DNA from: a bacterium | GTDB taxonomy: Bacteria; Hydrothermota; DG-26; JAUXAN01 | Direction of reading: 5' to 3' | Length of the DNA stretch: 59,503 bases | NCBI GenBank assembly: GCA_030619885.1 | Contig: JAUXAN010000010.1 | Span: forward strand, 1 to 59,503 | Shown: one piece after another, positions 7,527 to 16,797 of the stretch | How the letters are laid out: each line of letters begins with the position of its first letter | Position numbering within the stretch: the first letter of the stretch is position 1 | Position numbers and translations under genes: made by a program | Notes under the pieces: generated by a model | What the model saw: the letters and a program-made list of their open reading frames with translations, nothing else | What the model was told of the DNA's origin: nothing | The model's database searches: none

Positions 7527-8066
7527 ATGGAACTTGAAAGGGCAATAAGAGAGAGAAGAAGTATTAGAAAGTACAAATCAGATCCGGTGAGCGATGAAGA
7601 TTTATATACAGTTTTGGAGGCAGCTCGATGGGCGCCCTCATGGGCAAATACCCAGTGCTGGGAGTTCATAGTTGTAAAAAATCCACAGACAAAAGTTAAA
7701 CTTATGGAAACACTGACAGAAAGAAATCCAGCAAGAGGTGCTATGACCGAAGCGCCAGTTGTAATAGCTGCCTGTGCACAGTTGAAAAAATCCGGGTATA
7801 AAAGAGGTGAGCAGGTTACAGATAAAGGTGACTGGTTCATGTTTGATGTTGCTTTAGCAGTTCAAAATCTAACACTTGCTGCGTGTTCACTTGGACTGGG
7901 TACGGTACATGTAGGCGCATTCGATGCAAAAAAAGCGGAGGAGATTCTCAATGTTCCAGAAGGAACTGTTGTCGTTGAACTCCTTCCTCTTGGTTATCCT
8001 GTAGAAATACCCCAACCACCGCCAAGAAAGGAACTATCCGAATTCGTTTACTATGAGAAAAGGTGA
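7527..8066 (+). CDS. Nitroreductase-family FMN oxidoreductase
   Basis: A 179-residue single-domain nitroreductase-fold flavoprotein. It begins with the typical AIRERRSIRKYKSDPV, where the RRSIR segment binds the FMN phosphate, followed by LEAARWAPSWANTQCWEFIVV. The C-terminal LPLGYPVE and the mid-protein DVALAVQNLTLAACSLGLGTVHVGAF are also standard for the family. Such enzymes act as dimers and reduce quinones, nitro compounds or enones with NAD(P)H; the substrate cannot be predicted. AGGTGG lies six bases before ATG 7527. It is probably co-transcribed with the upstream exported protein. Confidence 0.9.
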   Translation: MELERAIRERRSIRKYKSDPVSDEDLYTVLEAARWAPSWANTQCWEFIVVKNPQTKVKLMETLTERNPARGAMTEAPVVIAACAQLKKSGYKRGEQVTDKGDWFMFDVALAVQNLTLAACSLGLGTVHVGAFDAKKAEEILNVPEGTVVVELLPLGYPVEIPQPPPRKELSEFVYYEKR

Positions 8067-8343
8067 TGGGGACAGGCATAAACTTTTAAACTTAACCGTT
8101 TTCCAATACTTGTCCCTACGGATCCGTATGGACCCGCACTTTTAAATGGCTGTTTAACTCCACAAATTGGACAGACACAAGTTTTGGGAATACGATGTCT
8201 GAGTATTTTAATTTTAAATTGTTCCGGCATGATACACTTCCCTTAGCAGAAAATGTATCATGAACTCAAAAGACATTCAATAAATAAAATGTCAAAGACA
8301 GGGCAAAGTTGGAAAAAATACAGAGAAGCCCTCAATATTTCTC
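8067..8343. other. Intergenic spacer with GGGGACAGGC and GGATCCGTATGGA repeats
   Basis: No gene is seen. GGGGACAGGCATAAACTTTT at 8069 resembles GGGACAGGCACAAACTTTT at 7490 after the previous gene pair. TACTTGTCCCTACGGATCCG follows at about 8110. The far end runs into the infA promoter. Confidence 0.6.
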
Positions 8344-8371
8344 TTGACAAAGGATTTCATTTTTGTATATA
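8344..8371 (+). promoter_or_regulatory. infA promoter, predicted leaderless start
   Basis: TTGACA 8344-8349, a 16-base spacer, then TATATA 8366-8371. The A of the infA ATG (8378) is seven bases after the -10, where transcription should start. There is no ribosome site before this ATG. Confidence 0.75.
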
Positions 8372-8377
8372 TAAAAT

Positions 8378-8596
8378 ATGCCAAAAAAAGATATGATCCA
8401 GGTTGAAGGTGTTGTGGTAGATGTACTTCCAAACGCTATGTTCAGAGTGAAATTAGATAATGGATATATAGCGCTATGCCATGTGTCGGGTAAGATGAGG
8501 ATGCATTTCATCAGAATATTGCGCGGTGATAGGGTATCGGCTGAACTTTCCCCTTATGACTTGACAAGGGGAAGGATAGTTTATAGATTGAAGTGA
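8378..8596 (+). CDS. infA: Translation initiation factor IF-1
   Basis: A 72-residue OB-fold protein of standard length, with [67 protein letters not shown]-1 binds the ribosomal A site with IF-2 and IF-3 during initiation. No Shine-Dalgarno sequence precedes ATG 8378, and the promoter -10 is only seven bases away, so the mRNA is probably leaderless. It opens the cluster infA-rpmJ-rpsM-rpsA; rpmJ follows after one base. This fits the common infA-rpmJ-rpsM order of bacterial ribosomal operons. Confidence 0.97.
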   Translation: MPKKDMIQVEGVVVDVLPNAMFRVKLDNGYIALCHVSGKMRMHFIRILRGDRVSAELSPYDLTRGRIVYRLK

Positions 8597-8597
8597 T

Positions 8598-8711
8598 ATG
8601 AAGGTAAGGGCATCGATAAAAAAGATTTGCAAGCACTGTAAACTCGTTAAAAGAAGAGGCAAATTGAGAATTATATGCAGAAACCCAAAACATAAACAAA
8701 GGCAGGGGTAA
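8598..8711 (+). CDS. rpmJ: 50S ribosomal protein L36
   Basis: A 37-residue zinc-ribbon ribosomal protein: it starts [15 protein letters not shown], with Cys11, Cys14, Cys27 and a His near 32 as the zinc ligands (C+ type). It ends in [10 protein letters not shown]. It was found by reading the gap between infA and rpsM, being too short for a usual ORF cut-off. ATG 8598 is two bases after the infA stop codon begins its end, and the TAA at 8709-8711 is three bases before rpsM. The order infA-rpmJ-rpsM is the classical one. Confidence 0.96.
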   Translation: MKVRASIKKICKHCKLVKRRGKLRIICRNPKHKQRQG

Positions 8712-8714
8712 AAA

Positions 8715-9113
8715 ATGGCAAGAATATCAGGTGTAGATTTACCACAGAAGAAACGGATAGGGATAGCACTCACATACATTTACGGTATTGGCATATCAAG
8801 GGCAAATCTCGTACTCAAAGATACAGGGATAGACCCATTTAAAAAAGTGACAAATCTGACAGAAGAGGAAGTGAGGAAATTGAGGGATAAGATAGAATCG
8901 CAATACAAGGTTGAAGGTGCTCTTCATGCCGAGGTCCAGAGCAATATTAAAAGACTCGTAGAAATTGGATGTCATAGAGGAGCGAGGCATAAGAAAGGAC
9001 TTCCTGTGAGGGGACAGAGGACTCGTACGAATGCACGAACAAGAAAAGGACCAAAGAAAACCTCTGGAATTTCGAGAAACAAAAAACCCTCTGGTAAAGG
9101 AAAACTTAAATGA
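8715..9113 (+). CDS. rpsM: 30S ribosomal protein S13
   Basis: A 132-residue S13 of the small-subunit head. It begins [25 protein letters not shown] and has the C-terminal basic tail [28 protein letters not shown], followed by a somewhat longer Lys/Ser/Gly-rich end. GGCAGGGG upstream serves as ribosome site. Unusually, it is not followed by rpsK, rpsD, rpoA and rplQ; its stop codon overlaps the start of an S1 gene by four bases (ATGA). Confidence 0.97.
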   Translation: MARISGVDLPQKKRIGIALTYIYGIGISRANLVLKDTGIDPFKKVTNLTEEEVRKLRDKIESQYKVEGALHAEVQSNIKRLVEIGCHRGARHKKGLPVRGQRTRTNARTRKGPKKTSGISRNKKPSGKGKLK

Positions 9114-10672
9114 AAGTCGCTGGTAAAAATAAAAAAGGAGATATGTTAAAACTCTACGAGTCCTCAATCCGTTCTGTTTCTGAAGGAGAGATAGTGAGTG
9201 GAAAGGTAATAAAAATTACAGATAAAGATGTTATCGTTGATGTCGGACTCAAGTCCGAAGGCGTGGTTCCTCTAGGCGAGTTCAAAGGTAGTATAAATGT
9301 GGGAGACGAAATAGATGTGTTAGTAGAGACTGTTGAAGATGAAGATGGATTGGCAGTTTTTTCCAAAGAGAAAGCTGACTTTACGAAGGCATGGAATATG
9401 GTCAAGAAAGCCTACGAAGACAATGAAGTCATTGAGGGGAAGGTGATGAAGAAGGTCAAAGGTGGAATGATGGTTGACCTCGCTGGCATAAATGCTTTTT
9501 TACCCGGATCTCAAATTGACCCGGTGCCTATAAAAGATATGGATGTATTTTTAGGTGAAAATATTCCTGTGAAGGTGATTAAACTCAACTGGAACAGGAA
9601 GAATGTGGTCGTTTCAAGGAGAGCGATCATAGAAGAAACGAGAGAGGAAAGGAAAAAGAAGGCATTCGACGAAGTGGAAGCTGGACAGATCAGAGAGGGG
9701 ATTGTCAAAAATATTACAGAGTTTGGTGCTTTCGTTGATATCGATGGAATAGATGGACTCCTTCATGTGACCGATATGTCGTGGGGTAGGATTTCACATC
9801 CCTCGGAAGTAGTCACCATAGGCGATACGTTAACAGTCAAAGTGTTGAGTGTTGATAAAGAAGCGGAAAGACTCACACTGGGTTTAAAACAGATCCAACC
9901 ATATCCATGGGATAATGTTGAGGAGAAATATCCCGTGGGTAGTAAGACGCGTGGAAAGATTGTTTCCTTAACCGATTATGGTGCATTTATAGAGATTGAA
10001 AAGGGGGTAGAAGGATTAGCTCATATTTCTGAGATGTCGTGGACACAACATATAAAACATCCATCCCAAATATTAGCTATAGGTGATGTAGTGGATGTGG
10101 TGGTCTTGAATATTGACAAGGAGAATGAAAAACTTTCACTCGGTTTGAAACAGGCAGGTCCTGATCCATGGTTAAATTTAGAAGAGAGATTTCCTGTGAG
10201 GAGTGTTTGTTCCGGTAAAGTCAAGAGTCTTGCGAATTATGGTGCTTTTATTGAACTCGAACCCGGTATCTATGGACTATGCCATATATCAGAGTTATCA
10301 CTAAAAAGGAACGTCTCTCATCCATCGCAGTTACTTAAAAAAGGACAGAATGTAGAGGTCAGAATTTTGGACATAGATAAGAAGAATAGAAGAATCTCCC
10401 TATCTCTTCAGCAATCTTACGACCCATGGAAGGATATGAAGAACAAATTCGATGAAGGGAAGTTTGTAAGGGCTGTAGTGAAAAAATTGAAGGATAGGGG
10501 GATCGAAGTTGAACTGAAGGATGGAATAGATGCCTTCGTTCCGCTTTCAAGATTGAAAGTAACTTCTGCCGAACAGTTGAGGGATAGATATAGGGTTGGC
10601 GATAAGGTTAAGATGAAGGTTATTGAAGTGATTCCCGAAAATAGGAGAATAATTTTGAGTGAGAAGATATAG
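9110..10672 (+). CDS. rpsA: 30S ribosomal protein S1
   Basis: A 520-residue protein of six consecutive S1 (OB-fold) repeats, at roughly 27-95, 112-177, 195-264, 280-351, 367-438 and 453-520. Repeats 3-5 carry the strong signature, for example [20 protein letters not shown] and [21 protein letters not shown]1 binds mRNA and helps load it on the 30S subunit. The start at ATG 9110 overlaps rpsM by four bases; a second ATG at 9143 follows GGAG too closely to be a better start. The six-repeat layout fits ribosomal S1. Its place directly after rpsM is unusual. Its 3' end overlaps the next gene by 14 bases. Confidence 0.93.
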   Translation: MKVAGKNKKGDMLKLYESSIRSVSEGEIVSGKVIKITDKDVIVDVGLKSEGVVPLGEFKGSINVGDEIDVLVETVEDEDGLAVFSKEKADFTKAWNMVKKAYEDNEVIEGKVMKKVKGGMMVDLAGINAFLPGSQIDPVPIKDMDVFLGENIPVKVIKLNWNRKNVVVSRRAIIEETREERKKKAFDEVEAGQIREGIVKNITEFGAFVDIDGIDGLLHVTDMSWGRISHPSEVVTIGDTLTVKVLSVDKEAERLTLGLKQIQPYPWDNVEEKYPVGSKTRGKIVSLTDYGAFIEIEKGVEGLAHISEMSWTQHIKHPSQILAIGDVVDVVVLNIDKENEKLSLGLKQAGPDPWLNLEERFPVRSVCSGKVKSLANYGAFIELEPGIYGLCHISELSLKRNVSHPSQLLKKGQNVEVRILDIDKKNRRISLSLQQSYDPWKDMKNKFDEGKFVRAVVKKLKDRGIEVELKDGIDAFVPLSRLKVTSAEQLRDRYRVGDKVKMKVIEVIPENRRIILSEKI

Positions 10673-12128
10673 TAAATTTCTTCTCCTTCTTTTCATACCA
10701 TCCTTGCTTCACTCCGGATGGTTAAATGAAGAGAGGCTGACAAATCTTGAAGGGGGGTCATTCCTCTCTTATAATAACGCACACTGCATCACTACAGAAA
10801 CTTATGAAATTTATCTCGTCTGGTTTGATGCCAATTCCACGAGTTATTACCGATCTAATATCTACTATAGAAAGTACGATTCGGGTTGGAAACAGGTAAC
10901 GAAATTAACAAGTTCTTCGTTTCATTCCGCTTTTCCATCACTAATTATAGATGAGGGACATAAATTTTTGGTCTGGTTCGAATTCCCTCCGAGCCCATTA
11001 GTGAACGACAGCATAGCCTTCGACCTCTGGTGGTGTGCACCTTCTTTGAAACCTTCGCTGATAACACCACTGATGGCTTCTGCCTCCTATTCTCTCTACC
11101 CATCACTCACAATGGATAGAGAAGATGTTCTCCATCTTGTCTGGCAGGATAGCCGGGATGGAAACTTTAATATCTTTTATAGATATTTCAAGGATAACGA
11201 ATGGTCCAGTGATACCAATCTCACCCCTGAAGGAGTTGGACAATATCCCTGCATCTGTGCAGGAGGGGATGCCATTTATCTTGTCTGGCAGGATTCTCGA
11301 AGTGGAGATACGGAGATATACTTTAAAAGTAAAAAAGGTGGTGTATGGACATCCGACACCGCTTTAACAGATAACCCGTATTCTTCACTCCACCCATTTA
11401 TAGCCGCAGACGGGAATGAGAATGTGCATCTCGTATGGCATGACTTGCGGGAAGGAACAGATAGGGTCTTCTACAAATTTTATAATGGTACAACATGGAG
11501 TTCTGATAGTTGCATCACACCCATAGGCTGTGATGCGCGTTACCCTCAGGGGGTAGTTGATACAGATGGGAATTTTCATCTTGTATGGGAGGACAGTCGC
11601 AGCGGAGAGTGTGAGATATATTACAAAAAATGGAGTAGTGGTAGTGGGATATGGTCAGAAGATACTGCACTGACCCGATATCCTGCTTTAGCCCGTCAGC
11701 CGCACATTGCCTCCGATGGGCTGGACAATCTCCATGTGGTGTGGGAGGATTATCGGGGTGATTCGACTTTTGCACCTGAGATATATTATAAAAAATATAC
11801 GAGTGGCAAGAATTCGGAGCTCAGAGTTCAGAATCTAATACAGTGTTATCCAAATCCATTTAATTCGTTCACCGTTATTCGTTATTCGTTACCTTCGATG
11901 AACGATGAACAAATAACGAATAACGCAAGTTTGAAGATATATGATGCAAGCGGTCGTCTCATCCGCACTTTCCGTGTTTATCCTCGTCAACATCCGCGTT
12001 CATCTGTGTATTCTGTTTCGTGGGACGGTAGGGATGAAAAAGGAAAATCCGTTCCCAGCGGGGTCTATTTTGCAATGATAAGATTCGACTCTAAAAGTTT
12101 TGCAAAAAAAATCTGTCTTATAAGATGA
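10659..12128 (+). CDS. Secreted beta-propeller-like protein with type IX/FlgD-Ig sorting domain
   Basis: A 489-residue exported protein. The signal peptide is FLLLLFIPSLLHSG. The central ~350 residues repeat the motif LVWQDSRDGNFNIFYR (LVWxDxRxGxxxIYYK) five or six times, as in sialidase/exo-glycosidase-like propellers; no catalytic residues are recognisable. From about 400 comes YPNPFNSFTVIRYSLP, LKIYDASGRLIRTF, SWDGRDEKGKSVPSGVYF, a C-terminal sorting or FlgD-Ig domain. Within it, bases 11870-11935 and 11977-12012 are in-frame copies of intergenic-type repeats. The GTG start at 10659 lies inside the end of rpsA. The ATGA at the end overlaps the C25 protease gene. It probably decorates the cell surface via the PorV-like protein downstream. 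Confidence 0.8.
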   Translation: MRRYSKFLLLLFIPSLLHSGWLNEERLTNLEGGSFLSYNNAHCITTETYEIYLVWFDANSTSYYRSNIYYRKYDSGWKQVTKLTSSSFHSAFPSLIIDEGHKFLVWFEFPPSPLVNDSIAFDLWWCAPSLKPSLITPLMASASYSLYPSLTMDREDVLHLVWQDSRDGNFNIFYRYFKDNEWSSDTNLTPEGVGQYPCICAGGDAIYLVWQDSRSGDTEIYFKSKKGGVWTSDTALTDNPYSSLHPFIAADGNENVHLVWHDLREGTDRVFYKFYNGTTWSSDSCITPIGCDARYPQGVVDTDGNFHLVWEDSRSGECEIYYKKWSSGSGIWSEDTALTRYPALARQPHIASDGLDNLHVVWEDYRGDSTFAPEIYYKKYTSGKNSELRVQNLIQCYPNPFNSFTVIRYSLPSMNDEQITNNASLKIYDASGRLIRTFRVYPRQHPRSSVYSVSWDGRDEKGKSVPSGVYFAMIRFDSKSFAKKICLIR

Positions 12129-15100
12129 ATATTATACTCTTCATATTTCTACTGGTAAATTTACAACCTGAGTATTTCAAGGTAGTGGAGAGCAATGAGA
12201 ATAAACTTGCAGTCGAAATCAAGCTCCAGAACTATAAAATTGAAAGCGAAAGAATAGGCAGTGAAGAATTTCATATAATCCACTCGGAGGGGGTCCAATA
12301 TACATCCGATTATGGAAGACCATCTCTACCTGTAAAGACTTTTTTTATCGGTGTGCCTCCAGAGGCAAAAATTCACATAAGACTTATAAATTTCAAAACT
12401 TCAAGTTTAACAGAAATAAAGCCACTCCCATCTCAGAATATTTCAACAGGTAAAAATGATTGTCAGGGATTTTATATAGATAGAGATTTTTATAAAAAGG
12501 ACATTTTATACCCACCTGAGATAGTGAAAATTAGGGGAGATGGTTTTATAAGGGACCACAGGGTGGCAATAATTGAGGTTCATCCATTCAGATACAATCC
12601 AAAGAGAAAGGAGCTCCAGGTATATGAGGAGATATCATTTGAGATAAACTTTTCACACAGATCGGAAATGAAGAGAGCACCAGATGGGAGAGACCCCTTT
12701 GAGAAAGCTCTTTCTGGATTGCTAATCAATTATGAAGAAGCGAAGTCGTGGCAGAAGGCCAGGGTAAAGGATAGATCTTTATCCTCAAAAGAGACAGGAG
12801 AAAAATGCAGATTGGTTATTGAAGAGGATGGTTTATACAGAGTTACATATTCCGATTTAGAAAGTACAGGATTGAACCTATCTACAATAGATCCAAGAAC
12901 GATGAAATTAAAGAATAGAGGATTTGAGATTCCAATCTACTTCGAGGGTGATGGGGATGGTGTATTCGACAGAGACGATTACTTCGAGTTTTATTGTGAG
13001 AAAATAAGAGGTGATGCCACCTATTATGATTTATATACGAATGAGAATGTATACCTGTTGACATGGGGCGGTTCTTTTGGGGCGAGGATGGCAGAAGAAG
13101 ATGGAAGTATAAGCGGAGAAGCATCTTCTCCTGTTTCGTATTATTTTTCCTCCCATTTTGAATTGGATTCTATCTTTAAAAGAAAGATATTTTCAAACCT
13201 GGCAGATCCGAACGACCGATGGTTCTGGTCGAGGATGGATGACCCGGATATACAGGAGTTCGAAATTAACATACCTTATCCGAATACTACTTCAGATGCT
13301 ACTTTGGAAGTATATTTCCACGGCATTACAGACGATGCCTCAGTATCGCCAGATCATCATATAAAGATATATTTAAATGATACTTTGATAGGTGAAGATG
13401 CATACTGGGAAGGACTGTCACCCTATCTTTACAGAGTTGATATTCCGGGCAAGTTCTTAAAAAATGGAATAAATAGAGTGAAAACCCATTCGGTTGGTGA
13501 TATATCTGAGTTTGGTAAGGGCACGGTTTTGAACTGGTTCGAGATCGGATATAAAAAATGGTATAAGACAGATAGTGATTACATTGAGTTTTTTCCATCC
13601 AAGACAGGTCTGCTTGAATTCAAAATCGAGGGTTTTTCTTATCCATATATAGATTTATACAAAGTTGGGGTATCGAAATTCACAGACTTTACAGTTGAAA
13701 GCAGCGGGGAAAAATTTAATCTAATTTTTCAGGATAGTGTGATTGATGTAAACACGAAATACATTGCACTCACCTGGTATGAAGAGAAAACCCCTGCCAA
13801 GATAGTAAAGTGTGATCCAGTAGATTTTACAAGCAGGGCAGATTATATCGTAATAACCCATCCTTACTTTTATGAAGAGGCGGTTGCTTATAAAGACCTA
13901 ATTTCGCAATCTGCAAATCTATATACGACAGATGATGTATTCAATGAGTTCAATTTTGGAATCCAGCATCCAGAGGCAATAAAGAATTTTTTACGCTATG
14001 CGTATGAGAACTGGGACCCACCGCCATATTACTGTTTGCTCATTGGTGACGGAACATGGGACCCGAGGGATATTAAAGGTTATGGAGACAACTTCGTTGT
14101 ATCTTACATCTATAATACGGGTGGGTGGGGATGGTCATGCTCTGACCATTACTACTCCTGTGTGAGTGGAGATGACGATTTTGGAGATATAGTCGTTGGA
14201 AGGATCCCGGCATCCACAAAAGAAGATATGAATAATTTTATAGAAAAGAGAAAAAATTATTACTCCGAATTCGGTGAGTGGAGAAGAGATGTGTTGTTGA
14301 TTGCAGGAAAAGAGAGAGACTACCCGCCATATAATGAGCCTCATAATTGGTTTCTTGATCATAAAGAGATTATACATAAAGAAGTTATACCACCCAGATA
14401 CGATGTTTCTACACATTATTATTGGTGCCATAAGAAGCATCTCATAGATGAGTTTAACGAGGGTTGTGTCATAGCAAATTATGATGGACACGGTGCAGGG
14501 GGCATATGGCATAATTTTTCACCATACAACATAGATCTATGGACAAAAGAGGATGTGTATCTCCTTAACAACGCCGGAAGACTTCCTGTAGTTATCGGGA
14601 TAACCTGTGTATCAGGTTTCTTCGATGAACCGGGGACAAATTCGATGGGAGAGGAGTTCATCTTTACTAAAGATGTCGGGGGTATAGCATATTTTGGTAG
14701 TAGTGGACCTGGATATTATCCTGATATATTTTGGCGCATTGATAAACCTGTATTTGAGTATATTTTTGAAAAGGGGATAAGGGCATTCGGTATGGCATGT
14801 ATGTTCGGGAAGAGTACGGCATCCACTGATATGATATATCTGCATAATCTCCTCGGAGACCCGGGCTTGGAACTGCCATTACCTGAGATGGATATGAAGT
14901 TGACCCTTTCTAACCCATCTGTTTCAGCAGGTGACAGCGTGTATCTGAAGGGTGTTATGTCACAGGATATTTCGGGTTCGTGCATCCTGACCATCTACGG
15001 TCCGGATACTATCCCATTTAAAAAATTTTCCTTTCCTGTGGAAGGATGCGAGTTCAATACATCCTTTATAATTTCAGATACAATCCCAAGCGGAGTTGGC

Positions 15101-16795
15101 TGGATTAAGGCGTATGTCTTCAGTTACTCTCACAAAATCGATGGGATTGGTTATACTAACTTTTATATAGAAAGTCCGTACATCTCAAATATCTCTACAA
15201 TACCCAAAAACCCTACGGAATTGGATTCTGTTTGGGTATGTGCAGCCATCTACGACCCTGAAGGGGTTTCATCTGTTTATTGCAAGTGGGGTGAATTTTC
15301 ATTAGAAAGGGTTTTATCGATGATTAGAACACCAGGACATGATTACAGGACCCAGTTTCCTATACCGCCTCATCCTCCGGGAAGCACTATACAGTTCCAA
15401 ATTGTTGCACTTGACCTCGATTCTAATGAAACGGTATCACCCACACAGACCTATCACATACCCGAACTTGCAGATCTTACAGTCGATAGACTATATTTAG
15501 GCGGAACGAACTATGTGAAGCTCTTTGCAGAGATAAAAAATAGAGGTGAGAGAGAGGCAAAATTCGTCAAGACAATATTCATAAAATTAGATGGGGACAC
15601 ATTGGGAATTGATACACTATTTTCAATTCAGCCAGAGAGTTTAAAAGTAGTGGAGGTGAGATGGGATGGGACCAGAGATTCAGCCACTGTTTTTTGTATG
15701 GTGGACCCGGATAGTTCCATCACTGAATCGGATGAGACCAACAATACCAAGATAGAATTGATAATAGTGGATAGAGTGAATGTTACAGTAGAAGAGGGGA
15801 CTGGAGGACCATTTTTCTTTTCTGATGGGACATTTGCATTCAAGATAGATTCACTCTCTGTAGACAGCAATACCGTTGCAATCATTAAATCATACCCTTC
15901 ACCCACCTCTGACCAGCCCGATATCATTAACACTGCAGTGGAAACTTACGAAATTAGCCTTGCAGATTCTACATCTGTTCTGTATAAAGATATGGAAGTG
16001 AATCTGTTCTTTGACCTTGCAGATTCCATTATGAATGCAGAGCAGGAAAATCTCGAGGTATATATGTGGCTTGAACCCTGTAAGAAATGGGTAAATTTAA
16101 AAGGGGAGAAAGCAGATTCCAACCTTTTAAAAGCAAAGACTCCACACATCGGTCCATACTCTGTTTTGATAAATTGGGATAAATTATCACCCAAGATTGA
16201 GGCAAGGGTTGAGGCTGACGAATATACGCCGGGTTATTATTCGACCGAAGGTGCAAAAATATCTGCTGTACTCGAAGATTTAAATGGGATAGATGTTTTC
16301 TTGCGACCCTGTGAGATCAAACTCGATAATGAAGTTGTTCCAGAAAGTCTGTGTTCCTTTCCAAAATCTATTGAGAAATACATTTCTATACCTGTTATCT
16401 TCTATCCAGACCTTGAAGAGGGTGAACATACAGTAGAGTTTATATGCAATGATTTCAACGGAAATGAGTCAACAAAGATACTTACATTCAATGCCGTTAC
16501 TAAACTCAATGTTCTACTTTTAGCTAACTATCCAAATCCTGTTCGTTCGAATAGTACCAAGTTCAGATTTATACTCTCAAAAGAGGCGGATGATGTTAGA
16601 TTGAAGGTATATACTACTTCTGGAAGGATGATAAAGGACTTCTATTTCAGTGGTGTAAAAGAGGCAAGCCGAGATTGGAATTTGAAGGATAAAGATGGAG
16701 AGATAGTTGCCAATGGTCTCTACTTCTATCAATTGATGGCGAAATGCGGTGGTAAGGAGGTTAAAGAACGCGGGAAACTCGCAATATTGAGATAA
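12125..16795 (+). CDS. Gingipain-like C25 cysteine protease with sorting domain
   Basis: A 1556-residue exported protease. The signal peptide is short (IILFIFLLVNLQ). An N-terminal propeptide region (about 20-200, with TSDYGRPSLPVKTFFIGVPP) precedes the peptidase C25 domain. This runs from about 600 (DYIVITHPYFYEEA) through LIGDGTWDPRD and FGDIVVGRIPAST. The catalytic His789 is in NYDGHGAGG and Cys828 is in GITCVSGFF. After it come Ig-like domains, a CARDB-like domain near 1120-1220, and a C-terminal sorting domain (NYPNPVRSNSTKFRF, LKVYTTSGRMIKDF, NGLYFYQL). C25 proteins with this domain set are cargo of type IX secretion or process other cargo (PorU type). It lies between another cargo gene and a PorV-like gene. 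Confidence 0.92.
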   Translation: MNIILFIFLLVNLQPEYFKVVESNENKLAVEIKLQNYKIESERIGSEEFHIIHSEGVQYTSDYGRPSLPVKTFFIGVPPEAKIHIRLINFKTSSLTEIKPLPSQNISTGKNDCQGFYIDRDFYKKDILYPPEIVKIRGDGFIRDHRVAIIEVHPFRYNPKRKELQVYEEISFEINFSHRSEMKRAPDGRDPFEKALSGLLINYEEAKSWQKARVKDRSLSSKETGEKCRLVIEEDGLYRVTYSDLESTGLNLSTIDPRTMKLKNRGFEIPIYFEGDGDGVFDRDDYFEFYCEKIRGDATYYDLYTNENVYLLTWGGSFGARMAEEDGSISGEASSPVSYYFSSHFELDSIFKRKIFSNLADPNDRWFWSRMDDPDIQEFEINIPYPNTTSDATLEVYFHGITDDASVSPDHHIKIYLNDTLIGEDAYWEGLSPYLYRVDIPGKFLKNGINRVKTHSVGDISEFGKGTVLNWFEIGYKKWYKTDSDYIEFFPSKTGLLEFKIEGFSYPYIDLYKVGVSKFTDFTVESSGEKFNLIFQDSVIDVNTKYIALTWYEEKTPAKIVKCDPVDFTSRADYIVITHPYFYEEAVAYKDLISQSANLYTTDDVFNEFNFGIQHPEAIKNFLRYAYENWDPPPYYCLLIGDGTWDPRDIKGYGDNFVVSYIYNTGGWGWSCSDHYYSCVSGDDDFGDIVVGRIPASTKEDMNNFIEKRKNYYSEFGEWRRDVLLIAGKERDYPPYNEPHNWFLDHKEIIHKEVIPPRYDVSTHYYWCHKKHLIDEFNEGCVIANYDGHGAGGIWHNFSPYNIDLWTKEDVYLLNNAGRLPVVIGITCVSGFFDEPGTNSMGEEFIFTKDVGGIAYFGSSGPGYYPDIFWRIDKPVFEYIFEKGIRAFGMACMFGKSTASTDMIYLHNLLGDPGLELPLPEMDMKLTLSNPSVSAGDSVYLKGVMSQDISGSCILTIYGPDTIPFKKFSFPVEGCEFNTSFIISDTIPSGVGWIKAYVFSYSHKIDGIGYTNFYIESPYISNISTIPKNPTELDSVWVCAAIYDPEGVSSVYCKWGEFSLERVLSMIRTPGHDYRTQFPIPPHPPGSTIQFQIVALDLDSNETVSPTQTYHIPELADLTVDRLYLGGTNYVKLFAEIKNRGEREAKFVKTIFIKLDGDTLGIDTLFSIQPESLKVVEVRWDGTRDSATVFCMVDPDSSITESDETNNTKIELIIVDRVNVTVEEGTGGPFFFSDGTFAFKIDSLSVDSNTVAIIKSYPSPTSDQPDIINTAVETYEISLADSTSVLYKDMEVNLFFDLADSIMNAEQENLEVYMWLEPCKKWVNLKGEKADSNLLKAKTPHIGPYSVLINWDKLSPKIEARVEADEYTPGYYSTEGAKISAVLEDLNGIDVFLRPCEIKLDNEVVPESLCSFPKSIEKYISIPVIFYPDLEEGEHTVEFICNDFNGNESTKILTFNAVTKLNVLLLANYPNPVRSNSTKFRFILSKEADDVRLKVYTTSGRMIKDFYFSGVKEASRDWNLKDKDGEIVANGLYFYQLMAKCGGKEVKERGKLAILR

Positions 16796-16797
16796 AA

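Noticed and set aside
9143-9145. Alternative ATG of rpsA at 9143
   Set aside because: GGAG is only two bases before it; the ATGA overlap with rpsM at 9110 is better.
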